Under the pieces are notes generated by a model that saw only the letters and a list, made by a program, of their open reading frames with translations, was not told the origin of the DNA and made no database searches. From NCBI GenBank assembly GCA_019671005.1, contig CM033711.1, positions 58,701,049 to 58,765,048 on the forward strand: 64,000 nt of DNA, in the 5' to 3' direction. The position numbers and the translations under genes are program-made. Of the stretch, positions 35,430 through 48,100 are shown one piece after another. The stretch is from Hibiscus mutabilis. Its lineage: Eukaryota > Streptophyta > Magnoliopsida > Malvales > Malvaceae. The stretch's first letter is position 1, and each line of letters begins with the position of its first letter.

Positions 35430-37570
35430 ATAAATTATTACCAAAAATGTAAGAAAATGAGTTATAACATAAATTCTTACCATTTGTTTGAAGGGTTTTC
35501 AATTTTGTGACATGGGGTAAGCATTTGTGTTATTACTTTTTTCTTATTGGTTCTATAAAAAAATTATGTAGGTTTCGTAACAATTTGTGTAGGTACCCTA
35601 TTTCTTATGAGTTTGGTAACAAATAAAGTTATCTTTTAAGATTTTATATTATAACACAATTTCTTACCATTAGTTTTGCTGGTTTTAGATTTGGTGATAT
35701 GAGGTAATAATTAGTGTTATTACCTTTTTCCTTATTGTTCTTGTAATAGTTTACGTAGGTTCGATAATAATTTGTATAGGTATTATATCTCTTATGAGTT
35801 TGATAAGATATAGAGTTATCCTTTAAGAGTTTATGTTATAACACAATTTCTCGTATAATAACTTTCGATGGTTTAAGATTTGGTGATAATGGGTAAGATT
35901 TTGAGTTATTACCTTTTTTCGTATCGTTTTTATAATAATTTACATAGGTTACGTAACAATTTGTGTATGTACCCTATTTCTTATGCGTTTGGTAAGATAT
36001 AGAGTTATCTTTGAAGATTTTATGTTATAATACAATTTCCTACAAAAAGTTTGGCTGATTTTAGATTTGGAGATATGGATAGAATTTGTGTTAATGCATT
36101 TTTTCTTACAACTTTTATAAACATTTATGTAGGTTTTGTACAAATTTATGTATATACCTTATTATTTATGAGATTGGTAACATATAGAGTTGTCTTTTAA
36201 GAGTTTATGTCATAACACAATATCTCACCATAAGTTTGGTTGGTCTTAGATTAGGAGATATAAGGTAAGCATTTGTGTAGTTACTTTTTTCCTAGAAATT
36301 TCATAAACATTTCTGTAAGTTTCGTAAAATATTATGTAGGTACCCTATTTAATTTGTTATACGTTTGGTAACATATAGAGTTATCCTTTTAAGAGTTTGT
36401 GTAATAATAAAATTTCCTACCATAAGTTTGGTTGGTTTTAGATTAGGAGAAATGAGGTAAGCATTTGTGTAGTTACCGCTTTTTCCTAGAAATTCCATAT
36501 ACATTTCTGTAGGTTTCGTAAAACAATGTGTAGGTACCCTATTTGTTATGTGTTTGGTAACATATAGAGTTATCATGTAAGAGTTTGTGTAATAACACAA
36601 TTTCTTACCATAAGTTTGGTTGGTTTTAGATTAGGAGATATGATGTAAGAATTTGTGTAGTTACCTTTTTTCTTAGAATTACATAAATATTTCTGTAGGT
36701 TTCGTAAAACATTGTGTAGGTGCCTTATTTGTTATGCGTTTGGTAACATATAGAGATATTCTTTAAGAGTTTGTGTAATAACACAATTTCCTACCATAAG
36801 TTTGGTTGGTTTTAGATTAGGAGATATGTGGTAAAAAGTCGTATTATAACTTTTTTCTACCGTTACTACAATAAATTATGTAGGTCTCGTAACTATTTGT
36901 GTAGGTATCCTATATCTTATGAGTTTGGTACGATATAACGTTATCCTTTAAGAGTTTATGTTATAACGCAATTTTCTGCCTTAATTTTCGCTCGTTTTAG
37001 ATTTTGTTATATGGGGTAATAATTTATGTTATTACTTTATTTATTATTGGTTCTTTAATAAATGATATAGACGTTGTAAGAATTTATGTAGCTACACTAC
37101 TTCGTATGGGTTTGGTAACAAAGAATGTTATCTTCTATGATTTTATATCATCATATAATTTTTGACGGGTAAAAGTTTGTGTTATTACATATTTTACTAC
37201 CATTTGTGTAGAGATTTATGTTGGTTACTGAAGCATTTGTGTACTTACCCAATATCTAATGAGTTGGGTAAGAAATAATGTTATCCTCAAAGAGTTTAGG
37301 TCATAACACAATTTCTTACCCTAAGTTGAAAGGGTTTTGGATTTGGTTATCTTCAATGAGAATTTGTGTTATAACATTTTTCTAATAATTTCTGTAAGAT
37401 TTTAAATAGGTTTCGTAAGAACTTATGTAGCAACTCAAAATCTTATGCGTTTTGTAATAATTAATGTTATGAGATAAGTATTTAGATTATCACATAATTT
37501 TTTTTATGATAAGTATTTGTATAACTATTGTTTTTCTTACGGTTATTGTAACAATTTATATTACGACATC
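35430..37570. repeat. Satellite-like array, about 187 bp period, roughly 11 monomers
   Basis: The anchor TAGAGTTAT (and variants) starts at 35624, 35811, 36000, 36185, 36376, 36565, 36751, 36936 and about 37123, i.e. spacings of 185-191 bp. One shorter step leads to 37276 and then 37462. Each monomer holds 'GTAACATATAGAGTTATCCTTTAAGAG', 'TAACACAATTTCCTACCATAAGTTTGGTTGG' and 'TTTCGTAA.A..TGTGTAGGTACCCTATT' variants. Minus-strand open frames here are repeat artefacts. The array stops about 300 bp before the CP33-like coding region. Confidence 0.9.
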
Positions 37571-37861
37571 GTAAGAATTTATATTAAAATTGGGTATTGA
37601 TATAACTAGTATGTTTTTTTTAGCTTTTTTAAATTGTCTTACAGCAGAACTTTCCGGTCGTATAATCAGTACTATGGCCCAACCCAAAGTCCATAATCCG
37701 AATTCTGGACCTAATCAGATGGAATTTTTTTTTTCTTTTCGGAACCTTATCCATCTTTCTCCCATTTCCCCTCTCAATATCTTTTTAACTTCCTTTAAAA
37801 ATTCCATCTTTCAATAGTTTAATGGTCATCCATCCCTGCGTTCACTTTCCTTGCTTTGCAG
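37571..37861 (+). promoter_or_regulatory. Upstream region of the CP33-like gene
   Basis: About 290 bp between the satellite array and the coding region. A pyrimidine-rich stretch (37730-37858) looks like a 5' UTR. It ends in TTCCTTGCTTTGCAG at 37847-37861, which also resembles a splice acceptor. No convincing TATA box was seen. Confidence 0.4.
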
Positions 37862-37865
37862 AAAT

Positions 37866-39911
37866 ATGTCAGCTCCTACACTTTCCATGGCAGAGCAGTT
37901 GCAGCTGCTTCTTTTTCACTCTACATCAACACCAAACCCTCCTCTCTCTTTTCTTCATCAATTCACTTTCTTCCTTCGAAACACAATTCTAAGCGATTAA
38001 AACCTTTCAACCTCAAAACCCAATGCGTCAATCCCCTTCCTTTACCTCTTCACCTATCTCTACAACGTTTCCCTTGCGTTTCAGCTTCTTTCGACAGCAT
38101 CCGAGCCACCCACGATGACCAAAGCTCTGAAGAACAATACCCAGAAACCGAAAGTCGATACCTTGAAGAACAACGGCAACAAGAGGAAGCTGAAGAAAAG
38201 GTTTTAGAGTCTGGTGGTGAAGAAGGAAAGTTGTATGTTGGGAATTTGCCTTATTCAATTACTTCTTCTGAGTTATCTGAGATTTTTAGTGAGGCTGGTG
38301 GTGTTGCTAAAGTGGAGGTTTGTGCTCTTTTTAATTAATTTATTTTTTCCCTATTTGTTTTTATTTGTTCTTTTATTTTTTGCTTATGGCATTCTCTTGT
38401 TCAATTCTGTTCTATAGATTGTTTATGATCGAGTCACGGATAGGAGCAGGGGATTTGGCTTTGTAACAATGGGGAGCGTTGACGAGGCCAAAGAAGCAAT
38501 TAGGTTGTTTGATGGATCTGTAAGTTATTTTTATTTTTGTACTTTTATATTAACCATTGATTACCTTAATGCAGGTTACCAAGCTATCAATCACTTTTTT
38601 ATGTTATGATTCATGGACGGACACAGGATTTCAGATTTTCAATAGAAAATTCTAAATCATATGTGAATTTTAAATTTTTAGATGGGCTAATGGTCCATCC
38701 TGCTTTGAAATATGATAAATGTATAAACATAAAGACCATAAATAATTTTTTATCACTAATTTATTTGCATTGCTTGATTAACACTTGGTGTTGAATGTTA
38801 GACCAACTCCAGCTTTAATTCAGGTTTTAACCATTATCTGAATTTAGGATAACTATAAGCAAAATTGCTCTAAAGAACTCTGATCCTACTTAATTCATCT
38901 TCTTCTAATCCTTGGCACTGAAAACTTTACAGTTTCCACCCTTGACACTCCTAAAACCACTAAAAAGTCCTATACTCTTCTATCCTCGAACATTGGATTC
39001 GATAAGACTGTTTGATGGTTGCCAGATTTTTAAATCTCTATGAGGTGGAATTGATTTGGCTTGGCTGCCTAGAATGGTTTAGTAACTAATTTATTCCGTG
39101 CTGCTTTGTTTAGGATGGTAGTGCTCTCATATTTTCGATAAGTAGAGCGCTGTTTCATCGAAAGCTATCTACTTTTCAATCGGGTTATAGTTTTGGAGTG
39201 GATGGAAATGAATGGGAGTGCAATGATTTTCCTGTATAACTTTCATTTGTGTTCCTTTTCCCAAATTTAGGTTTTGGTGAAAGCTAGCTAGGTTTACAGT
39301 TGAAGGGCATTTCTTTTTCCTGGAGCATCATTTATGCGGGTTAGTCCATTTTGAATTGCTGGCAAGTTTCATTTCTATTTTCTAACAGCAAGTCGGAGGT
39401 CGGACTGTGAAGGTGAACTTCCCAGAGGTGCCAAGAGGAGGTGAGAGGGAAGTAATGGGACCACGGATTCGTAGAAGTAACAGCAGCTTTATCGACAGCC
39501 CTTTCAAGATCTATGCAGGAAACCTCGGTTGGGGTGTCAGTTCGGAAGGTCTCAGGGATGCTTTTGCTAGCCAACCTGGCTTGTTGAGTGCTAAAGTCAT
39601 CTACGAAAGGGATACAGGAAGGTCTCGAGGTTTTGGATTTGTTACTTTCGAGTCAGCTGAGACTGTTGAGGCCGCTCTAAGTGCCATGAATGGAGTGGTA
39701 AGACTCCGTTACTGAATAAAATCATGATTGATGTTTGTTTAACCTTTTAATTTATGTTCCATTGTGATCATACTTGTAGGAAGTTGAAGGTCGTCCTCTA
39801 CGTTTAAATATAGCTGCAGATAGAGCCCCCCGTTCTTCTTCCCCTGAAACAGAAAGAAATGCCGAAAATAGTGTCGAAAGCAGCGAATTGCTATCAAGTT
39901 CCACCGTTTGA
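37866..39911 (+). CDS. CP33: Chloroplast RNA-binding protein, CP33-like (two RRMs), four coding exons
   Basis: Exons: to 38317, 38418-38519, 39389-39697, 39780-39911; every intron is GT...AG and phases agree. About 330 codons, the usual size of CP33. Order: serine-rich transit-peptide-like N-terminus (SFSLYINTKPSSLFSSS), acidic linker (SSEEQYPETESRYLEEQ), RRM1 (RNP2 LYVGNLP, RNP1 RGFGFVTM, split by intron 1), linker VNFPEVPRGGERE, RRM2 (IYAGNLGW, RGFGFVTF), Ser/Glu-rich tail. Such cpRNPs bind plastid mRNAs in the stroma and affect their stability and editing. Oddity: the exon-1 frame has no ATG. The two ATGs present (37866, 37887) are in another frame that stops after 44 codons; leaving out two bases near 37893 would bring them into the RRM frame. 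So either the copy is broken or mis-assembled, or the start lies in an upstream exon joined at 37861. Confidence 0.9.
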
Positions 39912-40654
39912 TAGACTAATAAAAACAAATAGGTGGTTTTAAAGGAGGATCAAGAAAATCATTCAGATGTATTGCCGTTCGATTGCAGATTATGAGTCGA
40001 AAGTGATCATTTTTTCTTTCCCTTTGTCAAGAACTGTTAAGAAATGCTTTACATGTAAATTATAGAGCAAAGGGAGATGATTCACTCTACTTTTAAGTTT
40101 CTAAATATATGCTATCTATAGTGTTTGTGTTATGCATCTTTTAACAATTTCAAAAGAAAATTTTCCTACAAATTCTCTTTGATTCTTTGTTTTTAATTTG
40201 AACATGGTGACATTAAATACTGGGGTCAAGTTAGCCAATTACGAACTTGGGTCTTGATAAATTTCTTGCCAATTCCCTTGAACTATGATTTAATAAGTTT
40301 GGCTCGGGCAACACATATTGTTGGTTTTACACTTTTTTTGCTTTCTTAAAAATGCAAATGTTCTTATTCAAATGGAAAATCTATTAGATAGCAATGTGTA
40401 AAAGTGAATGTTTCTTTATAATAACGGAATTTTTTGTTGTTCGATAAAACGGAATTTCTTTGTAACAAATAAACATAACAAAATATATTTATTTTTTAAT
40501 TAATAACAACAATTTTAGTTTTAATGATAATATGATGTTTAAGGTTTAGGGTAACATGGTTTGAAAATTGGGTTATAGAGTTTAGGGTGTATGAAAAATG
40601 AAAATTTAAACTTTTGGATTGGGTAGATAACTTCTCCCCAAACAATTAAAAGTT
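39912..40654 (+). other. 3' UTR of the CP33-like gene and intergenic sequence
   Basis: AATAAAAACAAATAGG follows the stop at about 39917 and could serve as a polyadenylation signal. No other gene is seen before the Mutator-like element begins at 40655. Confidence 0.5.
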
Positions 40655-43097
40655 GGGAAAACTACATGAGCGGTCACCAAACTATCACTTTTTTCTATTT
40701 TGGTCATTCAACTAATTTTTATGTCAAAATTATCCCTCCCGTTAGATACATTTCCTATTTTGATCCCTTTCCGTTAAAAACTTAACAGAATTACTGATTT
40801 GGCTTTTTTTGTTTTCCAGGTTATCATCTCTCTCCTTGCCAGCAGATTAAATATTATTCTTTTATTCGACCAACCAGGATGTGACACATGTCATCTAGAT
40901 TTGGAACAAATGAAAGAAAAAATTCCTTTGGTGCGAGTAGGTGGATTTAAACATGAGACCTCTTGCATAAGTGATCCAACCCCTAACTATTGAGCTAGAC
41001 TTAAAATTTAATTAAGTTTTATCCAAACAAATATTTAAGTTATGCTCTCTCAACCTCAAAAATAAAAACAAATTACTTCCATAGAGATTTGAACCGAGAA
41101 CACATAACACCAAAAATAAGGTATTTAACCACTAAGCTAAATTGAAAACTTATTATATATCCACAAAATTTCATCTTTAATTTAAGATGTATAATCACCT
41201 CAAAATTAAATCAACATACTACTAAAATCAATCTAAAATTATTTCTCCAATTCATATTTTTTGAATAGTATCGGTTCATAGATATTCTTAACCCTTTGAA
41301 AATGCACATACACCTTGCACACAAAGCAATTTGAACTCGTGTCTCCTAGGATGAACATCATCTGCTTTTCCACTTGACACTTATTGGGTTCATTTTTCCA
41401 ATTCATTTGAGAATAAAAAAACTAATTATTTTTTTTATAAAGACGTATTACATCATTCTAAAAATTAATTAAATGTAAAATAATTTGTTTATATACATGT
41501 CAACAAATTAAATATTATTTAAAATTTATATCTTATCCTAAATAAATATTATAAATTTAATTTTTAGAATTTTATAATATTAGTTTTATAAAATAAATAA
41601 ATAATTATGTAATTATTATTTTTAAATTAAGTGAAAAAAATAATTCTACTTTGATCTTCAATTTTAATTAAATTTCAAGCTAAAAATATTTTTTTAAAAT
41701 TAAAATAACAAATTTAAATTTAAATAGTTATTGTCAAATAATTCGAAATTTATATTCTACCACAAATATATATTATATAGGCCTTGTTTAGTAAATAGCG
41801 GTAGAGGTTTGAGCTAATATTAGAGGTTTGACCGGTCAAATCTGCTAGTTTGGATGTTTGGTGAATAGCGGATTGGCGTGAAACCTCTAATTTTGAAAAA
41901 GCTGTTAATAGGATCTTTTTGAGATTAGAGGTTTTGACATAAGAGTTATAAAGACCCTTTTACCCTCAACAATTATCAAAAATCCCCAAGTAACCTAAAT
42001 TTAATCATGTATTTACATTGTGACATTTGTAAACTAATACTTTTTATTTTTTTCTTTTTATTCTCGCATTTTTGTTTGTATTTAAATTTAATAGTTAATT
42101 AAATTGTATTAAAAATAATTATATAAATAATAAATTAATATATAGATTCTTCAAATACATTTAAAAATGTTATATTAAAAAATATTTTTTATAATTTAAT
42201 TAATATTAATAGATACAAAATATTGATAACTAATAAAATATTCAAATAAATATCGAATATAATCATGTTCTTATATGTCATTTTGCTTATTTAAATAATC
42301 AATCAGCTATCAGTTAATTTTACTAAACACTTTTATACAATCAGCTATTACAATCTGCTAGTCTAATCAGCTATCAACTAATACAATCTGCTAGTCCAAT
42401 CTGCTATCAGCTAATACAATCCGCTATCAGATATCCGCTAATTGCCAAACAGGGCCATAGTAAATTTTTATAATGATCTAATATAATTTTATAAAAATAA
42501 ATAAATAATTACCAAAAGAATTGGAAAAATAATTTAGATTGATTTTGGTAGTAATTTGATTTAATTTTGAGGTGATAATACATCTTAAATTAAAGATTAA
42601 ATTTTGTGGATACATAATAGGTTCCTAATTTATTTTATTGGTTAAACATCTTATTTTGGGTGCAAAATGTTCTTGGTTCAAATCTTCATGGATGCATTTT
42701 TGCTTATTTTTTAGGTTGAGAGAATATAACTATAATTTTAGTTTGGATAAAACTTAACTAAATATTAAGCCTAGCTTAATGGTTAGGCGTTGGAGGTTCA
42801 AATCGATCCATTTTGCACCAAAGGAATTTTTTCTTTCATTTGCTCAAAATCAAGGGTGGTACGTGTCACCTCCTAGTTGGTCGAACAAAAAAATATTATT
42901 TAATATGCTGACAAGGAGAGAGGTGATGACGTGGGAAATAAAAAATTGCAAAATCAACAATTCTATTAAGTTTTTAACAGAGAGGACCAAAAAATGAAAG
43001 GTATTTAACGAAAGAGACAATTTTGACATAAAAAATTAGTTGGGTGACCAAAACAGAAAAAAGATAATGGTTTGGTGACCATCGATGTAGTTTTCCC
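40655..43097. mobile_element. Non-autonomous Mutator-like element with inverted repeats of about 600 bp
   Basis: Ends GGGAAAACTACATGAGCGGT and, read from the other side, GGGAAAACTACATCGATGGT. Pairing continues inward with gaps for about 600 bp; for example CCCTAACTATTGAGCTAGAC near 40980 pairs with CTAGCTTAATGGTTAGG near 42770, and CACCTCAAAATTAAATCA near 41196 with its complement near 42555. The flanking 9-mers TTAAAAGTT (40646-40654) and TTAGAAGTT (43098-43106) match at 8 of 9, the Mutator duplication length. No transposase is present. The short open frames at both ends are mirror images of the repeat. A second element (41780-42456) sits inside. Confidence 0.88.
41780..42456. mobile_element. 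Small inverted-repeat element nested in the Mutator-like element
   Basis: Ends GGCCTTGTTTAGTAAATAGCGG and, reversed, GGCCCTGTTTGGCAATTAGCGG. ATA flanks both sides (41777-41779 and 42457-42459). The inner ends carry many short AATCTGCTAGT / AATCAGCTATC subterminal repeats. The ends look like hAT or PIF/Harbinger non-autonomous elements; a 3 bp duplication fits the latter better, while the subterminal repeats fit the former. Class left open. Confidence 0.75.
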
Positions 43098-43106
43098 TTA
43101 GAAGTT

Positions 43107-44100
43107 TTGTGCATATGAAAAAAAGTTAAAAAAAATGAATTTGGACTGGGTGGTAAATTTCTCCCAAATAATTAAAGAGTTTTTGGGTTAAACTAAATAC
43201 AAAGAGTACCATTTTATTTACTCATATAAAGGTCGGGTTTTGGTGGTTAAACTGAATATAAAGTGTACCATTTACTTTACTTATCTATAGTTTTGGTCAA
43301 TTAACATGTCGAGTCATTCACAGGTCGAGTCAACAACACATCGGGTAATATTGAATCTCTGGTTGTTTTAAGTTGGGTTATATCAGATATTCATATCAGG
43401 TCGGATGCAAGTCGGGTTCGATTATTATATTATCGAATTCAGTTCTAATGCAAGTCGGGCTCGAATCTGAGATCATCGAATCTAATTCTACTTCAGATCA
43501 ACATCAGGTCAAACTCGATCGAATTTGAATCATTGTCACTTCGAATCACAACCAATTTAAACACCTAGTCAGTTTCAGTTAGGTTTATATGTCGAATCAG
43601 TTTTTACTCCCTACTAAAAACAAAAAGAGAATGGAGGCAATTATTTAGTCGAAATTGCCAAGTGCAAACTACCGGTCCTTTTCAGTCTGCTGACATTTGT
43701 TTATTTATTTATTAAGTTATTTTCCTATTAAGTACAGCCAGTGGCTAAGGGTCAACCACAGCATTTGTGAATTTGATTCCAAATCCAAGAAAGCCAAATA
43801 TGTACATTATTTCACTTCATAAACAGTACATATCTGTAGCAACAAAGAGGAGAAAAGAACTAATTACAGGGAAGAATCCATAATAGAAAATGGAGTCTCT
43901 CAGTGGAAATGCAATCTGAATTCTGAACAGAATTGATTGTCCCATATCCAACATTCACTGCTTTCCATTGAATAACAAATAAATTGCAGTGGGGAAAGCG
44001 TGAAAAGCTGATCAAACATTCATCTCTCTGATAGATCTAAAGAAAAAATAACTCAGAATCTCAAAGATCAATACTGCATAGCTAACATATCAACCTATGA
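43107..44100. other. Intergenic sequence downstream of the syntaxin relic
   Basis: A 'CGGGTCGAGTC..TCGGGTTCGA' stretch (43310-43560) resembles small dispersed elements. 43700-44100 is the 3' flank of the syntaxin relic read on the minus strand. No gene recognised. Confidence 0.45.
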
Positions 44101-44124
44101 TTAAGACGTAGCTGGAGGTGGAGG

Positions 44125-44319
44125 TATCAGAGATACAGATTGATTTAACCGTTTGGTTAGCAAAGATTATTTCTTTTATTGTATAAATAAGAAGAGAAGT
44201 CAAACTATCTCTCCATTGACTTTACTCATACCAAAAAGAAATTTTCAAATTCATTTTGATGAAAGGTTCGATTCCTCTGTTCTCAATCTGGTGAAAACTT
44301 TCGATTTCACATTCTAATA
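44125..44319 (+). repeat. Copia 1 left LTR (195 bp)
   Basis: Starts TATCAGAGATACAGATTG and ends ACATTCTAATA. TATA box TATAAATA at 44182. It is shorter than the right LTR, mainly lacking about 25 bp of T-rich sequence before the TATA box and about 12 bp near its middle. Confidence 0.92.
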
Positions 44320-45195
44320 TGATATCAGAAGAACAAAATTCCACTTCTTCTCATTCGATGGAACGACCATCTGTTCGTGTTGATGATCCCGACAGCGAAT
44401 ACTACATCCATCCGAATGAGAACCCGACGCTCGTGTTGACGTCGTCTTTGCTCAACGGCAGCAACTATCATGGATGTGCTAGATCTATGAGGATGTCCCT
44501 CATATCGAAGAATACATTTCAGTTCGTTGATGGGTCTATCAAAGAACCGAAAGAAGGTAAACCGATGTATCAATCTTGGGTTAAGTGAAATAATCTTGTA
44601 CTTTCTTGGCTTCAGCGTGCTCTCAGCCTTGAGATTGCCCAGAGTGTTATCTGGATTGATAACGCTTACGAGCTTTGGTCGGATCTGTTCGATACACAAT
44701 TGAAGGTACTGTGGGATGAAAATTTTCTAATCTTCGCCCTTTAAATTCTTGTGATTGTGTTGCGATTAAGTATAGAAAGCAAGATTTTATTCTTAGGTTT
44801 TTAAGGGTTTTAATGATAACTTTTCTTTCCAGAAAGCCCAAATCCTTATGATGAAACCTATGCCTTCGATAAATGAGATCTTTGCTATAGTAATTCAGCA
44901 TGAACGTACTTTCGGTTCTGTTGTTCATACCTATGACTCAAATGTGTTACTAACGGGTAGGTTTAGTGCTCCTTCTGGGGGTAAATCTGTTGTGTATAGG
45001 TATGAAAACAGTAGCAACAAGAAAATTAGGAATTTTAATACCTCCGGTGATAAGAAACCTGTATACACACATTGTGGGTTATTTGGTCATTCAGTTGACA
45101 AGTGTTATCGAAAGCATGGCTTTCCCCTGGCTATAAAAGCAAGTATCAAACCAATAGAGACAATCAAATTGGTTGTTCTCATAATGATATTTCTG
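44319..45195 (+). pseudogene. Copia 1 gag relic
   Basis: The ATG overlaps the last base of the LTR and the primer site. N-terminal copia gag domain (YYIHPNENPTLVLTSSLLNG), stop TGA at about 44586, then a second frame with the zinc knuckle CGLFGHSVDKCYRKHG near 45070. About 100 codons between the domains are poorly preserved. Confidence 0.88.
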
Positions 45196-48100
45196 ATGCT
45201 TTAGTAAACATTGGTGTTCAACCTCCTATTTTTACGAGGGAACAATATGAGAGTTTAGTCTCATTGCTTCAAGAAAGAGCTTCTTCAACCTGTAATTCAG
45301 AACATCAACTTCCTATTGCTCAATTACATATTAATGCTCTTTCTTCTAATTTTGTTCATGATTTTTCTACTGTGCAGGAAATAGGTATTACTCTTTTTTG
45401 TCCCAATTCTAATGGTTCTGTTATTTCATGGATCATTGATTCTGGTGCTACTAACCATATTGTTAATTCTGTTTCTTTTTTTAGTGATTATCATGTTGTT
45501 CATAATAAATATGTCAAACTTTCAAATAATGATTTAGTTCAAGTTTGTCATGTTGGTATTGTTCAAGTTAATCATTCTTTAGTGTTATATAATGTGTTTC
45601 ATATTCCTAATTTTGGATTTAATCTTATATGTTTCTCAGTTAGTTAAAGGAAATATATATTCTTTAATCTTCTCATTAGATGCTTGTTTTATACAGGAAA
45701 TTCATCAGTGGCAGACGATTGGTATAGCTAAAAATGTTCAAAGACTATATCAACTTGATGTGCAAGCTTTTAGTACAGATATGAAATCTGTTGTTTGTAA
45801 TTCTTCCTCTTTAACACTTTGACATGCTAGATTAGGACATCCATCTTCTCAAAGGATGGGTTTTTTTCTAAATTGAATAAAGCAATACCTTCTGGTATTT
45901 TGTCTGATTGTGAGACTTTTCATTTGGCCAAATAAAAAAGGCTTTCTTTTCCAACTAGCACTTCTGTTAGCAACTCTGTTTTTGACTTAATTCACATGGA
46001 TATTTGGGGACCTTTTCCTATAAAAAAGCTTATATGGTCATTCGTATTTTCTTATGTTGTAGATGGTAAGAGTAGATATCTCTGGGTCTTTCCTATGAAA
46101 GAAAAAAGTGAAGTTAGGAAACTGGTAATTCAATCTTATATTTTTGTTGAAGTTCAATTTTTTAAAAGAATTAAATGTCTAAGGACTAATAATGGTAAGG
46201 AATTTGAAATGGTTGACTTTTTTAATAAAAAGTGCATTTTACATCAAACTGCTTGCACTTAAACTCCTCAACAGAATAACACTGTTGAGAGAAAACATCA
46301 GCACATTTTAGCAGTTGCTAGAACTTTAAGGCTTCAAGCCAATCTGCTTTTAATTTTTTGGATTGATTGCATTCTTCATTCTGTTTTTTAATAAATCTAA
46401 CTCCCACACCCATTCTAGATAATAAAACTCCCTTTGAGTTGCTTTATGGTTCCAAAGCAGATATTAAAATTTTGAAATTTTTTGGATGTTTAGCCTATGC
46501 ATCTGTTTTACCTAAACCTAAGACTAAGATGCATCCTTGTGCCATTAAATGTCTTTTTTTAGGTTACCATAAAAATGTTAAAGGTTTTAGATTGTATGAT
46601 TTAGAAAATAAAAATGTTTTTATCTCAAGAGATGTAATTTTTTCTGAATCTGTTTTTTCCATTTATAGAACCTCAGACTATTAATAAAGATATAATATTA
46701 CCTGTTTATAATAATAATACTTCACTTGAGGATGATGTTTTTATGGAACATTATGAATCCTTAGTGCCTGTTCAAAGTTCTGGTTCTGCAGAGACACGAC
46801 TTCCAGAAACTGGTTCCACAACTCAAATCTCACTCTACAGATATTCCTAAATCTGTACAATCTGCAGATGTTCCTCAATCTATACCTCAATCTGTCCAAT
46901 CTGCAGCTATTCCTCAATCTGTGCAGCCATCTATTTCATCAAGACCTTCCATAAATAGGCAGCTTCCACAGAAATTTAAAGATTTTTCTGTTACTTTACC
47001 TAAAGTAAGATCTACTCCTCATAATATTGCTCAAGTACTTTCATATCAAAGAATTTCTCCCACTTATCAGTCTTATATTAATAATGTTGTGGTTTTATCG
47101 GAACCTAAGACTTATAATCAGGCTATTAAACATGAATGTTGAACAAAAGCTATGCAAGATGAAATTACTACTTTAAAACTCAATGAAACTTGGGAATTAG
47201 TTCCTCTTCCCCCTGGAAAGAAAACCATAGGTTGTAAGTGGGTGTTTAAAACTAAATTGAAAGCTGATGGTACTTTGGAAAGATACAAAGCTAGGCTTGT
47301 AGCTAAGGGATATACTCAACAGTCTGTAATTGATTTTTTTTTTTTTTGAAACTTTTAGCCTTGTAGCTAAAATAAATACTATTAGGGCTCTTATGGCCAT
47401 AGCTGCTGCTAAACAGTGGCACTTGCAACAACTTGATATTAATATTGCTTTCTTGCATGGTTATTTGCAAGAGGAAGTTTACATGGATTTACCTCCTGGA
47501 TTTTCTTCTCCTAACTCTAGATTAGTTTGTAAATTGAAGAAAAGTTTATATGGATTAAAGTAAGCTAGTAGGAAATGGAATGAAAGGCTTACTAATACTT
47601 TACTTTCTCTTGGTTTTAAGCAAGCTGGTTATGATATTTCCTTGTTTGTTAAAGGTATTGATTCTTCTTTTATTGCTCTTGTTGTATATGTAGATGATAT
47701 CATCCTTGCTAATCCTAATATGGATGAAATTTCTACAATAAAGACTCTTTTGCATGAAACTTTTAAAATTAAGGATTTAGGAGATCTTAAATTCTTTCTT
47801 GGTTTGGAGGTTGCTAGATCTCATCAACGTATTAATTTGTGTCAACGAAAGTATACCTTAGATCTTTTGAAAGATACTGGTTTTTTAGCATTTAAACCTG
47901 CATCTACTCCTATTGCCTATTCCACAAAGTTGTCTAAAATTGAAGGCACTCCATTAACTGATATAACAGAATATAGGATATTAATAGGCAAGTTGTTATA
48001 TTTGACCAATACCAGGCCTGATATTGCTTATGCTGTACAACAATTATCTCAGTTTCTTGCTGCACCTACCACTGTTCATCTTACAGCTGCCCATCGTGTT

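Noticed and set aside
35949..36600. Minus-strand open frames of 64 and 83 codons
   Set aside because: They lie in the 187 bp array and repeat with it.
37866..37997. A 44-codon upstream protein starting at the first ATG of the CP33-like gene
   Set aside because: No similarity to transit peptides in that frame; it is better explained as the result of a 2-base shift, though a true upstream ORF cannot be excluded.
40799..42997. Small genes at 40.8 and 42.8 kb
   Set aside because: Both lie in the inverted arms of the Mutator-like element and mirror each other.
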